A stretch of DNA of 25,884 nt, taken from positions 1 to 25,884 of the forward strand of contig BNUJ01000005.1 in NCBI GenBank assembly GCA_025997275.1. The letters run 5' to 3'. The position numbers were made by a program, and so were the translations under genes. The stretch is from Deferribacterales bacterium. Its GTDB lineage: Bacteria > Chrysiogenota > Deferribacteres > Deferribacterales > JAISNW01. This document shows, piece by piece, positions 7,887-15,673 of this stretch (the first letter of the stretch is position 1; each line of letters opens with the position of its first letter). Under the pieces are notes generated by a model. It ran no database searches. It was not told where the DNA came from and worked only from the letters and a program-made list of their open reading frames with translations.

Positions 7887-8718
7887 CAAGATTATTGACA
7901 CTGCTTTAGAAAACGCAAAAGATTATGTAACGCTCCGCCCCGTCGTTGAAAAGGAACTGCTACACATTGACGTATTGAGCGAGATGAACAGGCAGGGGCT
8001 ATTAGCAGGGCTTACATTTATCGGGGGCACGTGCTTGCGCAAATGCTACGGTTCTGAACGATTGAGTGAAGACCTTGACTTCACAGGCGGGTTAGACTTC
8101 ACAAAAGGGCAGCTTGCCACCCTAACCCCAGCACTAGCAGAACGATTCCTTAAAAAATATGGGCTGTCAGCTGATGTCACAGAACCTGTCCGTGAGACTG
8201 GGGACACTGATACGTGGAAAATAAAGGTGATTATGCAGCAATCACGCCCTGATATACCCGCACAGAGGATAAACATTGACATCTGCAAGCTACCAAGCTA
8301 CGAACGCAGACCAATGATGTTAAAAAATCAATATGGAATCGAAACTGGCACATCTGGATTGATTTTATACGCAGAAAGTCTTGAAGAGATATTAGCAGAT
8401 AAACTAATCGCCATCGCATTCCGCCCAAACAGGGTGAAAAATCGCGATGTATGGGATATACTATGGCTATCACGTCAAAACATCAAACTGAATAAAAGCC
8501 TATTAGAGAAAAAAGTTGCTGACAGGGGAAAAGCCTACAACACGTTCCTAGCCATTTATCGGGAACGTGTCAATGCCCTTCCCGCCCAGCATAAAGAGTT
8601 TCTCTTTGAAATGAAACGGTTTTTATCTCCCGCCACCTTTACAAGTGGCGATAGCAGCCTGAATAGCCCTACCTTGTGGGAATATATAGTCCTAATGTTG
8701 CAGGAAATGAAAATTTGA
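7873..8718 (+). CDS. abiEii: AbiEii-family nucleotidyltransferase toxin
   Basis: AbiEii toxins are nucleotidyltransferases that arrest growth, studied members by modifying tRNA, and give phage resistance by abortive infection. The 281-residue product has the family signature GGTCLRKCYGSERLSEDLDF: the G51-G52-T53 turn followed by the metal-binding D67-x-D69 pair. The later EILADKLIAI and RNRDVWDILWL segments are also typical. Start ATG 7873 lies inside the antitoxin gene, with a second in-frame ATG two codons later. The reading frame is complete, so the pair appears functional. Confidence 0.85.
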   Translation: MNMFDKIIDTALENAKDYVTLRPVVEKELLHIDVLSEMNRQGLLAGLTFIGGTCLRKCYGSERLSEDLDFTGGLDFTKGQLATLTPALAERFLKKYGLSADVTEPVRETGDTDTWKIKVIMQQSRPDIPAQRINIDICKLPSYERRPMMLKNQYGIETGTSGLILYAESLEEILADKLIAIAFRPNRVKNRDVWDILWLSRQNIKLNKSLLEKKVADRGKAYNTFLAIYRERVNALPAQHKEFLFEMKRFLSPATFTSGDSSLNSPTLWEYIVLMLQEMKI

Positions 8719-8734
8719 TATATTCTTGCAACTT

Positions 8735-10234
8735 ATGAAAAAATACCCCTACCTGTCATTTATCCTGCTGATAACGCTTGTATATAGCTGTATATGCAAC
8801 TCTATATACTACGGCGCACTGCTTGATGGGCATAAATTCGTTATTGCTTTTGTGCTGTCGTTTTTCGCCTCCCTGCCATACTGGTATTTTATAGGGCTGT
8901 TTAGGGCACTATTCTACCTGTTGCTACCGCTAACCTTTATATTCAGTGCAGTAGCGACCTACTTTGTAAAGGTGCATAACGCTGAAATAAGCAAGATGTC
9001 AGTCATTGCCATTGTTGAAACCAACCCGCACGAGGCTATAGATGTTATTGATAAGACGCTCGTCAGCTACGTTATAATAGCCATAATCTTATCAGCAGTG
9101 TGCTTATACGCACGCACCAAGCTAAAACGTCCGCCATTGCAACATAATATAGTAGTGTTAACATTAGCATTACTATTTGCGTTAGCTTATAATTTTTTCA
9201 AACCCGAATATCTACACCACTCCAACTATTCAATGCCTTATGTGATGTGGAATGCCACCCATAAAGGGATAAAGCGACATATTGAGCTTAAAAACATAAA
9301 ACGCATAGCCTTGACAGATGTGGCTACATTTGAGCGCAAAGACGACTCGCCATTGACGGTTGTTTTTGTTATAGGCGAATCGCTACGTTCCGACCACTTG
9401 CACATAAACGGCTACGAGCGCAACACTACGCCGTATTTAGATAAATCAGAGGCTGTTGCATATAAAGATGCCATCGCCTGTGCCGCATCCACCAGTCTAT
9501 CGGTGCCCTGTATGCTGACTAGGGCAAACAACATACACGATGACAGCTGGTCTAATGAAACATCGTTTGTTTCTATATTTAAGTCTCTCGGTTTTGAAAC
9601 GTGGTGGCTCAGCAACCAGTATAACTTCAGGGCAAGTGAGAGCACCACTGCACTGATAGCGGCGGAGGCTGACCACATATTCCGCCATAAGAACAGCATC
9701 ATTTGGGGTGCAAAAACGCTAGACACCGACCTAGCACCCTATATTAAAGATGCCCTTGCGACACCTGCCAGCAAAAAGCTGATTATGGTGCATACTTATG
9801 GTAGCCACTGGCACTTTGACAGCAAATATATGGCGGAGGATGCTTATTTTAAGCCGTATTGTGAGAATAAAGAACTATCTGAATGTTCGCAAGAGGCGTT
9901 AGTCAACTCTTACGACAATAGCGTTCGTGCAACGGATAAATTCTTTGGCGAGCTATTCCTTATGCTAGCTAACGAAAGGGCTATAGTCATATACGCATCA
10001 GACCACGGCTCTGAATTAGACAACAAGGAAATCCTTAACCGCTCGTCAAAAGACGTGCTCAATGTGCCTATAATAGTGTGGTTCTCCCCTGCCCTACGGC
10101 AAGACGCACGCTATAAGAACGTTGTCAAAAATAGTTCTAAAAAGATTGACCATAGCTATCTGTTCCACTCAACAACAGACTGTGCTGGGATAGAATCAAA
10201 CATTATAGACAAGGGACGTAGCGTGTGCAGGTAG
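8735..10234 (+). CDS. EptA-like lipid A phosphoethanolamine transferase (alkaline-phosphatase fold)
   Basis: The N-terminal part (about residues 1-150) has several membrane helices and the C-terminal part a periplasmic sulfatase-fold catalytic domain. Key residues match the EptA/MCR family: metal ligand E215 in VIGESLRSDH, the probable nucleophile T253 in CAASTSLSVPC (C249 and C259 sit where MCR-1 has a disulfide), the HTYGSHWHF segment, and D423-H424 in ASDHGSE. Such enzymes transfer phosphoethanolamine to lipid A or other surface glycans and can lower sensitivity to cationic peptides. I prefer ATG 8735 over TTG 8726, although no clear ribosome site is visible. The gene begins 16 bases after abiEii and may share its transcript. 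Confidence 0.85.
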   Translation: MKKYPYLSFILLITLVYSCICNSIYYGALLDGHKFVIAFVLSFFASLPYWYFIGLFRALFYLLLPLTFIFSAVATYFVKVHNAEISKMSVIAIVETNPHEAIDVIDKTLVSYVIIAIILSAVCLYARTKLKRPPLQHNIVVLTLALLFALAYNFFKPEYLHHSNYSMPYVMWNATHKGIKRHIELKNIKRIALTDVATFERKDDSPLTVVFVIGESLRSDHLHINGYERNTTPYLDKSEAVAYKDAIACAASTSLSVPCMLTRANNIHDDSWSNETSFVSIFKSLGFETWWLSNQYNFRASESTTALIAAEADHIFRHKNSIIWGAKTLDTDLAPYIKDALATPASKKLIMVHTYGSHWHFDSKYMAEDAYFKPYCENKELSECSQEALVNSYDNSVRATDKFFGELFLMLANERAIVIYASDHGSELDNKEILNRSSKDVLNVPIIVWFSPALRQDARYKNVVKNSSKKIDHSYLFHSTTDCAGIESNIIDKGRSVCR

Positions 10235-10607
10235 TTATGGTATTTCAGCCACTGGCAGATAAAACCTATGTTCGTTTTTGCTTTCATCAAGCAGTTCAAA
10301 GCCATATTGCTTATAAAACAGGTCTGATTTTTCATCTTTAGAATCAACTACAACGCAATAACCGCCACCCTCTGCCGATAACGTTTTAACACGTTGCAGT
10401 GCGTCTCGCAAAAGTGCAGTGCCTACACCTTGACCCTTTGCTGATATATCACGAGCAAGTTTGCCAAGTAGCCAGCAGGGAATAAGCACTGCACATCCCA
10501 CGTTTTATATCTTGGGTAATGAGGGTTTTGACGTAACGATTCAAGTCATTATTCTCACACTCAAACGATGAACGCTCAAAATGTGGTTCAAAAGTTCCTA
10601 TAATCAT
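10235..10607 (-). pseudogene. Broken GNAT acetyltransferase toxin (TacT-like)
   Basis: An ATG at 10607 begins a typical TacT N-terminus (FEPHFERSSFECENNDLNRYV followed by TQDIK, read in two pieces). The frame then jumps by one base directly into the middle of the acetyltransferase domain, IPCWLLGKLARD, followed by the acetyl-CoA-binding GQGVGTALL, the VVVDSKDEKSDLFYKQYGF segment and a normal C-terminus ending at 10235. About 35-40 residues present in full-length relatives are missing at the junction, so the gene carries both an internal deletion and a frameshift. TacT toxins acetylate aminoacyl-tRNAs; this copy is unlikely to be active. It follows its antitoxin gene by nine bases. Confidence 0.8.
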
Positions 10608-10616
10608 AAAGTATGA

Positions 10617-10913
10617 TTATCTATCGTGCCTGTTCATCAATTCTGTCAGCTTTTTATTTGGTTTTTTAGGGTGTGCCAGCCTGTATTCAATGCGTTCGTA
10701 TGCTTCTGGGCTGATAAGCATAGTTTCCACCTCTGCCCTTGTAGCACTGACAGATTTAAGCACTCTTTCAGCCTTTTCCCTTGCTGACAGGATAAGAAAG
10801 CCTGAACGAGTTTGATTCATCGCCTTTGCCGCCATATCAATTACCGCTACGTCATAAGGGTCATCAAAACGTAGAGTCATAGCCTTTACTTGATTTGTTG
10901 CCACGCTTGCCAT
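10617..10913 (-). CDS. DUF1778 antitoxin (TacA-like, ribbon-helix-helix)
   Basis: The 98-residue protein starts at ATG 10913 after a clear GAGGAG site. The N-terminal 50 residues (MTLRF..., then VIDMAAKAMNQTRSGFLILSA) form the ribbon-helix-helix DNA-binding domain of DUF1778/TacA antitoxins. The C-terminal part, ending HPKKPNKKLTELMNRHDR, is the segment that wraps the GNAT toxin. The gene is intact although its partner toxin is destroyed, so it may persist as a repressor or as protection against related toxins. The 3' end is duplicated behind the methyltransferase gene at 2431-2508. Confidence 0.88.
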   Translation of the reverse strand: MASVATNQVKAMTLRFDDPYDVAVIDMAAKAMNQTRSGFLILSAREKAERVLKSVSATRAEVETMLISPEAYERIEYRLAHPKKPNKKLTELMNRHDR

Positions 10914-10928
10914 AAATATCTCCTCAAT

Positions 10929-10947
10929 AAGATACCTACAAGATACC
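10929..10947 (-). promoter_or_regulatory. Direct-repeat operator of the DUF1778 antitoxin
   Basis: The plus strand shows two identical AAGATACC boxes (10929-10936 and 10940-10947) whose starts are 11 bases apart, about one helical turn. They overlap the -10 box of the antitoxin promoter, as expected for ribbon-helix-helix autorepressors that bind repeats cooperatively. Confidence 0.6.
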
Positions 10948-10968
10948 ATAATAAAATCTAAATATCAA
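10940..10968 (-). promoter_or_regulatory. Promoter of the DUF1778 antitoxin gene
   Basis: TTGATA (10963-10968) and TATCTT (10940-10945) are separated by 17 bases on the minus strand, with TG in the extended -10 position. The predicted start lies about 20 bases before the ATG at 10913. It sits between the upstream barrel gene's terminator and the antitoxin gene, so the pair has its own transcription unit. Confidence 0.65.
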
Positions 10969-10970
10969 CA

Positions 10971-11006
10971 TGAAAAATCGCCCTCCCCATATAAGGCAGG
11001 GAGGGC
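10971..11006 (-). terminator. Rho-independent terminator of the outer-membrane protein gene
   Basis: A perfect 8-bp stem GCCCTCCC/GGGAGGGC (10980-10987 with 10999-11006) is followed on the minus strand by GATTTTTC. It lies about 30 bases after the end of the barrel gene and just before the antitoxin promoter. Confidence 0.85.
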
Positions 11007-11038
11007 AAAAAAGCAAAAACATCAACTTATTTGTTTTG

Positions 11039-11600
11039 TTAGAACGCTATACCAGCTCTAGCACCTAGTATAGCTCCGCTAACCTTTACTTCGTTGTCAA
11101 AATCATCTTTAAATTTTACGTTCACATACTGGGCAAATACGCCAGCTAGTAAATGTTTCCAGTAAACGTCCACACCCACTTCTAAGACAGGGGTAACTTC
11201 TATGCCAGAAGCATATGAGGTGTCAAGCATATAATTAGAAACATGTTTAAATTCATCATTAAAAACAGAAAAACCTATTCCGAGTGCTCCCCAAACATCA
11301 AGCCAGCTGTTAACAAGACGTATACTTGCCAGTCGGCACTTTAGTTTCTTGATAACTACTAGAATAGCCCAAACCCATCCCAATGTTCTCGGTAAAATAC
11401 AAGTGCCAATCAACATTAAGCCCATCGCCCATATCAAAGTTTACTGATTCACCAGTAGAATCAGTAATCTTAGAATCAGGATATGAACCAGAACCTATGG
11501 TTAAGCTCCAGTCCCTGTTATTGCCCGCATTGTAGTCGCCAGCTGCCATAGCCAGCGGTGCGAACGCACATACCAACAAAAACACTAAAACTTTCTTCAT
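11039..11600 (-). pseudogene. Outer-membrane beta-barrel protein gene, frameshifted
   Basis: The gene starts at ATG 11600 behind a strong GGAGGT site and encodes a clear signal peptide (MKKVLVFLLVCAFAPLAMA). Alternating barrel-like strands of a small eight-stranded porin-type protein follow (SLTIGSGSY, VDWHLYFTENIGMGLGYS). The first frame stops at 11310. The second half (WLDVWGALGIGFSVFNDE to GARAGIAF, ending in the C-terminal aromatic residue typical of barrel proteins) continues in another frame to 11039. The shift lies around 11310-11340 and equals one extra base or two lost. Total length would be about 187 residues. Either the gene is inactivated or this is a sequencing error; its promoter and terminator look intact. 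Confidence 0.72.
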
Positions 11601-11633
11601 CTCCATTACCTCCAAAACTTACTTTTTCAGTCC

Positions 11634-11661
11634 AGCATAACTCAAAAAAAAAAACAACAAG
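11634..11661 (-). promoter_or_regulatory. Barrel-gene promoter with a 12-bp homopolymer spacer
   Basis: On the minus strand, TTGTTG (11656-11661) and TATGCT (11634-11639) are separated by 16 bases, 12 of which are an uninterrupted T run (A on the plus strand, 11644-11655). Loss or gain of bases in the run would change the spacer length. The ribosome site and ATG follow about 30 bases downstream. Confidence 0.45.
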
Positions 11662-11713
11662 AAAAATGAGAGGAGGCTAATAAATATTGCAACTAAATGA
11701 GGAAACGAAAGTC

Positions 11714-11742
11714 TTGACATTTTTCGTTCCATATCGTATCAT
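11714..11742 (+). promoter_or_regulatory. Promoter of tRNA-Pro
   Basis: A perfect TTGACA (11714-11719) and TATCAT (11737-11742) stand 17 bases apart, placing the transcript start a few bases before the tRNA at 11754. The downstream hydrolase, radical SAM and TIGR02757 genes may use it too, since no terminator is visible. Confidence 0.75.
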
Positions 11743-11753
11743 TACCCGATAAT

Positions 11754-11827
11754 CGGGGCGTGGCGCAGACTGGTAGCGTACACCCTTGGGGTGGGTGGGG
11801 TCGCAGGTTCAAATCCTGTCGCCCCGA
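11754..11827 (+). tRNA. tRNA-Pro (GGG)
   Basis: A cloverleaf with acceptor stem CGGGGCG/CGCCCCG, a five-pair anticodon stem CACCC/GGGTG and anticodon GGG closely matches bacterial tRNA-Pro, including the GCAGGTTCAAATCCTGT T arm. CCA is not encoded (A73 is followed by TAA). The start of the following gene is only 20 bases downstream. Confidence 0.95.
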
Positions 11828-11847
11828 TAATTTACTGGAGTATTATT

Positions 11848-12486
11848 GTGGATATAAATGTTATTCAACTTGCACCACTCGGTGCAAACTGTGTCATAGT
11901 TGCTGGCGACAGGGGCAGGGCTGTCATAGTTGACCCCGGCGGCGAGCCTGAAAAGGTGATAGACTTTATTACTGACAAAAAGTTCGTCCCGCAGCAGATT
12001 CTCCTCACGCACGGGCATTTTGACCACGTAGGCGGTGTGGCGGAACTGCAGAGACACTACAAAGTGCCTGTCTATATACACCCCAACGACAACCCTATAT
12101 TAGCAACGGCAAAGGAATCAAACATCTACTTCGGACTTGATGAGTTTGAAATGCCCGAAAATGTAGAAGCTCTGGCAGATGGCGATATTATCCCAGTAGA
12201 AAACTTTGATTTAAGGGTTATCCATACGCCTGGGCACACTCCCGGGGGCGTCTGTTTCTACATACCCGACTACAACGTGTTGTTGTCGGGCGATACGCTA
12301 TTTTATGGCTCAGTGGGGCGGACAGATTTACCATACAGCAACCCAACTGCACTCGTTCGTTCAATAACTAAACGGCTATACGCACTGCCTGACGACACGG
12401 TGGTAATCTCCGGACACGGTGAAAAGACCAGCATTGGTTTTGAGGCAGAACACAACGCATACGTTAGGCGTGAGACGGACGACTAG
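11848..12486 (+). CDS. Metallo-beta-lactamase-fold hydrolase (glyoxalase II-like)
   Basis: The 212-residue product belongs to the short glyoxalase II-like branch of the metallo-beta-lactamase superfamily. The zinc-binding motif THGHFDHVGG, the HTPGHTPGG loop, SGDTLF and the C-terminal SGHGEKT are all present, so two zinc ions should be bound. Members hydrolyse thioesters or related substrates in the cytoplasm; the actual substrate is not evident. I start it at GTG 11848 behind CTGGAG, since the longer frame would begin inside the tRNA-Pro gene. It overlaps the next gene by one base, forming an operon. Confidence 0.9.
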   Translation: MDINVIQLAPLGANCVIVAGDRGRAVIVDPGGEPEKVIDFITDKKFVPQQILLTHGHFDHVGGVAELQRHYKVPVYIHPNDNPILATAKESNIYFGLDEFEMPENVEALADGDIIPVENFDLRVIHTPGHTPGGVCFYIPDYNVLLSGDTLFYGSVGRTDLPYSNPTALVRSITKRLYALPDDTVVISGHGEKTSIGFEAEHNAYVRRETDD

Positions 12487-14879
12487 TGTCCCTTAACCTG
12501 CTGTCAGTGTCAAAGCCGCTACGCTACACGGGTGGCGAGCTGGGTATGCTCGTCAAAGAACCTGCTGGCAAGTTGCGGTTTTGTCTGATATTCCCAGATA
12601 TTTATGAAATCGGTATGAGCCACCTAGGTTTCCGTATTCTATATACTAATCTAAACAGGAGCGAGTCTATCTATTGCGAGCGATTCTTTGCTCCGTGGCG
12701 CGATGCGATGGATAAATTTGGTGCGGCTCTTATGCTCAGCCTTGAAACGCACACGCCTATCAGCGATTTTGATATTGTAGGTTTCAGCTTTCAGTATGAG
12801 ATGGCTTACACTACCGCATTGCAAACCTTAAAACTAGCAGGAGTTAGCCTACGTTGTAGCGAGCGTGGGGAGAATGAACCGCTTGTAATAGCGGGTGGCT
12901 GCTGCACGTATAACCCTGCACCACTTGCAGACTTCATAGATGTGTTTTTTATTGGCGAGATGGACGCCGCCCTTGTTCCTGCGCTGGAGAAACTACATAA
13001 GCTCCGTCAAGCCGGCGGCACTAGACGTGAACAGCTAGAGATGTTAGACAAATATCCGTTCACATATATTCCAAGTATCACCTCAAACAAAATAGCCAAA
13101 CGGGAAATATACAAGGGCTTTCCAAGTGATACTGGGGCGGTTGCTCCGTTAGTGCCTACTATGCCGATTGTTCAAGACAGGCTCTCAGCGGAAATATCAC
13201 GCGGTTGCTCTAATGGTTGCCGGTTCTGTCAAGCAGGTGTCATATACCGCCCTGTGCGTGAACGGGGAGTGGAAAATATCCACTGCGGGGTAATGGCACT
13301 GGTAGATGCGACTGGCGAACAAGAGGTGTCGCTTTTGAGCCTTGATAGCGGAGATTATTCACAGATAGAACCACTGTTAGACAGGCTTGGTTCTAGCCTA
13401 AATAGGCGGCACGTATCCCTTGCTCTCCCCTCTCTGCGGGCGGAGACCGTCAACCAAACGTTACTGGCAAAGGCGGGTATGGTGCGGAAGGGCGGTTTTA
13501 CGATTGCTCCAGAGGCAGGAACGCAGCGGCTACGGGATATTATCAACAAAAATATTACTGAGGACGAGATATTAAACGCCGCAATCTACGCCAAACGAAC
13601 GGCGTATAACGGCGTGAAGCTATACTTTATGTGCGGGTTGCCTTATGAAACGGATGAAGATTTGCTGGGCATAGCAGAACTTGTTAAAAAAATACGTTCT
13701 GTAACGCGCACAGGCAGGGGATTTGACATAACAGTTTCAGTGTCAAACTTTGTGCCTAAACCGCACACGCCGTTTGAGCGGTTCGGTATGGCGAGCCTAG
13801 CGGAACTGCAACGCAAACATTCGCTGATAAAAGGCGCATTATCAAAGGAGCGTGTAAAGCTGCGCTTTCACGATGCCCAGACAAGCATATTGGAGTGTGC
13901 CTTTACACGGGCGGACGACAGCATAAATGAGGTATTGGCGGGGGCGGTAGAATCGGACTTTTACCTTGATGCGTGGAGCGAATACTTTAGTGCAGAGCGG
14001 TGGGCAGCACTATTTGCCCAGTTTGATAAGACACCTGAAGAATATGCATGTAAAAATTACACTGATGATGAAAAACTGCCTTGGGCTAATATTAACTGCG
14101 GGGTTAGTGATGCTTGGCTAAAAAGCGAGCGGGACAAAGCGGCTCATGGGCAGGCGACCGGCGACTGTCGCAAGGATAAATGTTCTAGCTGTGGCGTGTG
14201 CGATTTTAAGGAGCTGGTGAATGTATCCGCCCCGCAAGAAAAGCCTCAACCAACCACAACTAACGGACGGGACAATATTAAACCGCACTATTTGCGCTAT
14301 GTGTTACATTATAGTCGTGCAGATGTGGCGTCCTACATGTCGGCACTGGAATCTATCCGTATGTTTTCACATATCTTGCTATCAGCGGGCATTAGGTTGA
14401 AGTTTAGTGAGGGTTTTAATCCGCAGGCGCGGCTAGTGTTGCCCTGTCCGCTACCTGTGGGGGTAGCAGGGGAAAATGAAATGCTATTGTTTGAGGCAGA
14501 ACAGCTACGTGTAAGTAACGAACTATTAGACGAGCTTAATAAGCGTGCCCTGTCAGGGCTGAAGTTCATATCTATAAAACCGGGCTGGCTTGCTAACCTA
14601 TCAGATTTCCATGTCATATTTGCCTTTGATGAGGCTAGCTTTGACTATGTGTTATCTGCTATGACGAACGGGAGCGCATATTACGAGCGTAACGATAAAA
14701 AGGGCAATAAAAAGCGAATTAGCCTAACAGACTATCTAAAGAGTGTTGACAAGGGAGCGCGGACTATTGAAGTTGGGGTGACGAATATGGGCGGGTTTCA
14801 TTTCCCCGACTTCTTCCGGTATGCGGGCTATGCGGGGCAGCCAGAAATCGTCAGAAAGAGAATTGAGCAAAAAGGATAA
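12486..14879 (+). CDS. Radical SAM protein fused to a DUF2344 domain (TIGR03960/TIGR03936 type)
   Basis: The 797-residue protein joins two families often found side by side or fused in anaerobic bacteria. The N-terminal region resembles a B12-binding-like domain. The radical SAM core holds the iron-sulfur motif C241-S-N-G-C245-R-F-C248, and FTIAPEAGTQRLRDIINK lies further on. A cysteine-rich linker (CRKDKCSSCGVC) near residues 560-573 might bind a second cluster. The last 200 residues (from HYLRYVLHYSRAD, with FSEGFNPQARLVLP) are the DUF2344 domain. The reaction is unknown; a role in RNA or cofactor modification has been suggested only by context. GTG start overlaps the previous stop. Confidence 0.88.
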   Translation: MSLNLLSVSKPLRYTGGELGMLVKEPAGKLRFCLIFPDIYEIGMSHLGFRILYTNLNRSESIYCERFFAPWRDAMDKFGAALMLSLETHTPISDFDIVGFSFQYEMAYTTALQTLKLAGVSLRCSERGENEPLVIAGGCCTYNPAPLADFIDVFFIGEMDAALVPALEKLHKLRQAGGTRREQLEMLDKYPFTYIPSITSNKIAKREIYKGFPSDTGAVAPLVPTMPIVQDRLSAEISRGCSNGCRFCQAGVIYRPVRERGVENIHCGVMALVDATGEQEVSLLSLDSGDYSQIEPLLDRLGSSLNRRHVSLALPSLRAETVNQTLLAKAGMVRKGGFTIAPEAGTQRLRDIINKNITEDEILNAAIYAKRTAYNGVKLYFMCGLPYETDEDLLGIAELVKKIRSVTRTGRGFDITVSVSNFVPKPHTPFERFGMASLAELQRKHSLIKGALSKERVKLRFHDAQTSILECAFTRADDSINEVLAGAVESDFYLDAWSEYFSAERWAALFAQFDKTPEEYACKNYTDDEKLPWANINCGVSDAWLKSERDKAAHGQATGDCRKDKCSSCGVCDFKELVNVSAPQEKPQPTTTNGRDNIKPHYLRYVLHYSRADVASYMSALESIRMFSHILLSAGIRLKFSEGFNPQARLVLPCPLPVGVAGENEMLLFEAEQLRVSNELLDELNKRALSGLKFISIKPGWLANLSDFHVIFAFDEASFDYVLSAMTNGSAYYERNDKKGNKKRISLTDYLKSVDKGARTIEVGVTNMGGFHFPDFFRYAGYAGQPEIVRKRIEQKG

Positions 14880-14884
14880 GACGC

Positions 14885-15673
14885 TTGGACACTAAAATAT
14901 TCTGCGAATACCTATATAAAAAATACAATAATCAAAACTATATCCACACTGACCCAATCCGTTTCCCGCATACTTATGCGGGGGATAAGGAGTTTATAGC
15001 GTTCACAGCGGCGATGTTCGCCTACGGCAATGTCAAGGCGATGACTAACTTCTTACATAACTTTTTCACCGATTGCGGTGCAGACCCGCTAACATTAACA
15101 ACTAATCCCACTAATCTAAAATACAGGTTTCAATCAACAAGTGATGTAGCTGACTACTGCACACTAATGCAACGTGTGTATATGGAACAAGGTAGCCTGA
15201 AAAACTTGCTTGATAAGGCTATAAAGGGCGGCGCGACTGCTCCGCTTGTAGCTGTTAGGGACGTTGTGTTGCGGTTGCGGGATTATGCGCCGAATGGCAT
15301 AACGTTGGGGCTTAACTTCTTGCTATCAGTGCCAGACAAATCGGCATCTAAACGGCTATGGCTATTCCTAAGGTGGATGATACGGAGGGACGAAGTTGAC
15401 TTCGGCTTGTGGGATAGCTTTAAGCCGTCTGCACTATCTATGCCACTTGATACGCATATAACCCGTTTTGCTACGCATTGTGGACTATTGCATGGCGAAA
15501 AAGGCAGTAGGGCGTTAGCTATAGTCAACAATTTTTTTAGGGATTTAACACCCGAAGACCCCGCTAAATATGACTTCGCTCTGACACGGCTGGGCATAGC
15601 TAACGGCTGTCAATATGAACGCTCGGCAATGTGCGAAAAGTGTGAGGATAGGAAGTATTGCGTGTTTATCTAA
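14885..15673 (+). CDS. TIGR02757 (DUF2400) family protein
   Basis: The 262-residue product matches the TIGR02757 family: the N-terminal DPIRFPHTYAGDKEFIAFTAAMFAYGNVKAM block, an LFLRWMIRRDEVDFGLW segment and PLDTHITRFA. The C-terminus has four cysteines spaced C-x7-C-x2-C-x5-C, similar to the 4Fe-4S loop of endonuclease III-type DNA glycosylases, so a DNA-binding or repair role is an inference. It starts at TTG 14885, five bases after the radical SAM stop. The end of the gene is odd: its last 76 coding bases recur at 17535-17610, and an Rpn nuclease gene is joined directly to its stop codon. Confidence 0.85.
   Translation: MDTKIFCEYLYKKYNNQNYIHTDPIRFPHTYAGDKEFIAFTAAMFAYGNVKAMTNFLHNFFTDCGADPLTLTTNPTNLKYRFQSTSDVADYCTLMQRVYMEQGSLKNLLDKAIKGGATAPLVAVRDVVLRLRDYAPNGITLGLNFLLSVPDKSASKRLWLFLRWMIRRDEVDFGLWDSFKPSALSMPLDTHITRFATHCGLLHGEKGSRALAIVNNFFRDLTPEDPAKYDFALTRLGIANGCQYERSAMCEKCEDRKYCVFI
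15590..15665 (+). repeat. Left copy of a 76-bp direct repeat (end of the TIGR02757 gene)
   Basis: These bases encode the cysteine-rich C-terminus of the TIGR02757 protein and match 17535-17610 at 67 of 76 positions by hand alignment. The repeat brackets the accessory genes 15666-17534. Confidence 0.85.

Noticed and set aside
11791..11847. N-terminal extension of the metallo-beta-lactamase-fold gene
   Set aside because: It would begin inside tRNA-Pro. A GTG with a good ribosome site lies just downstream of the tRNA.
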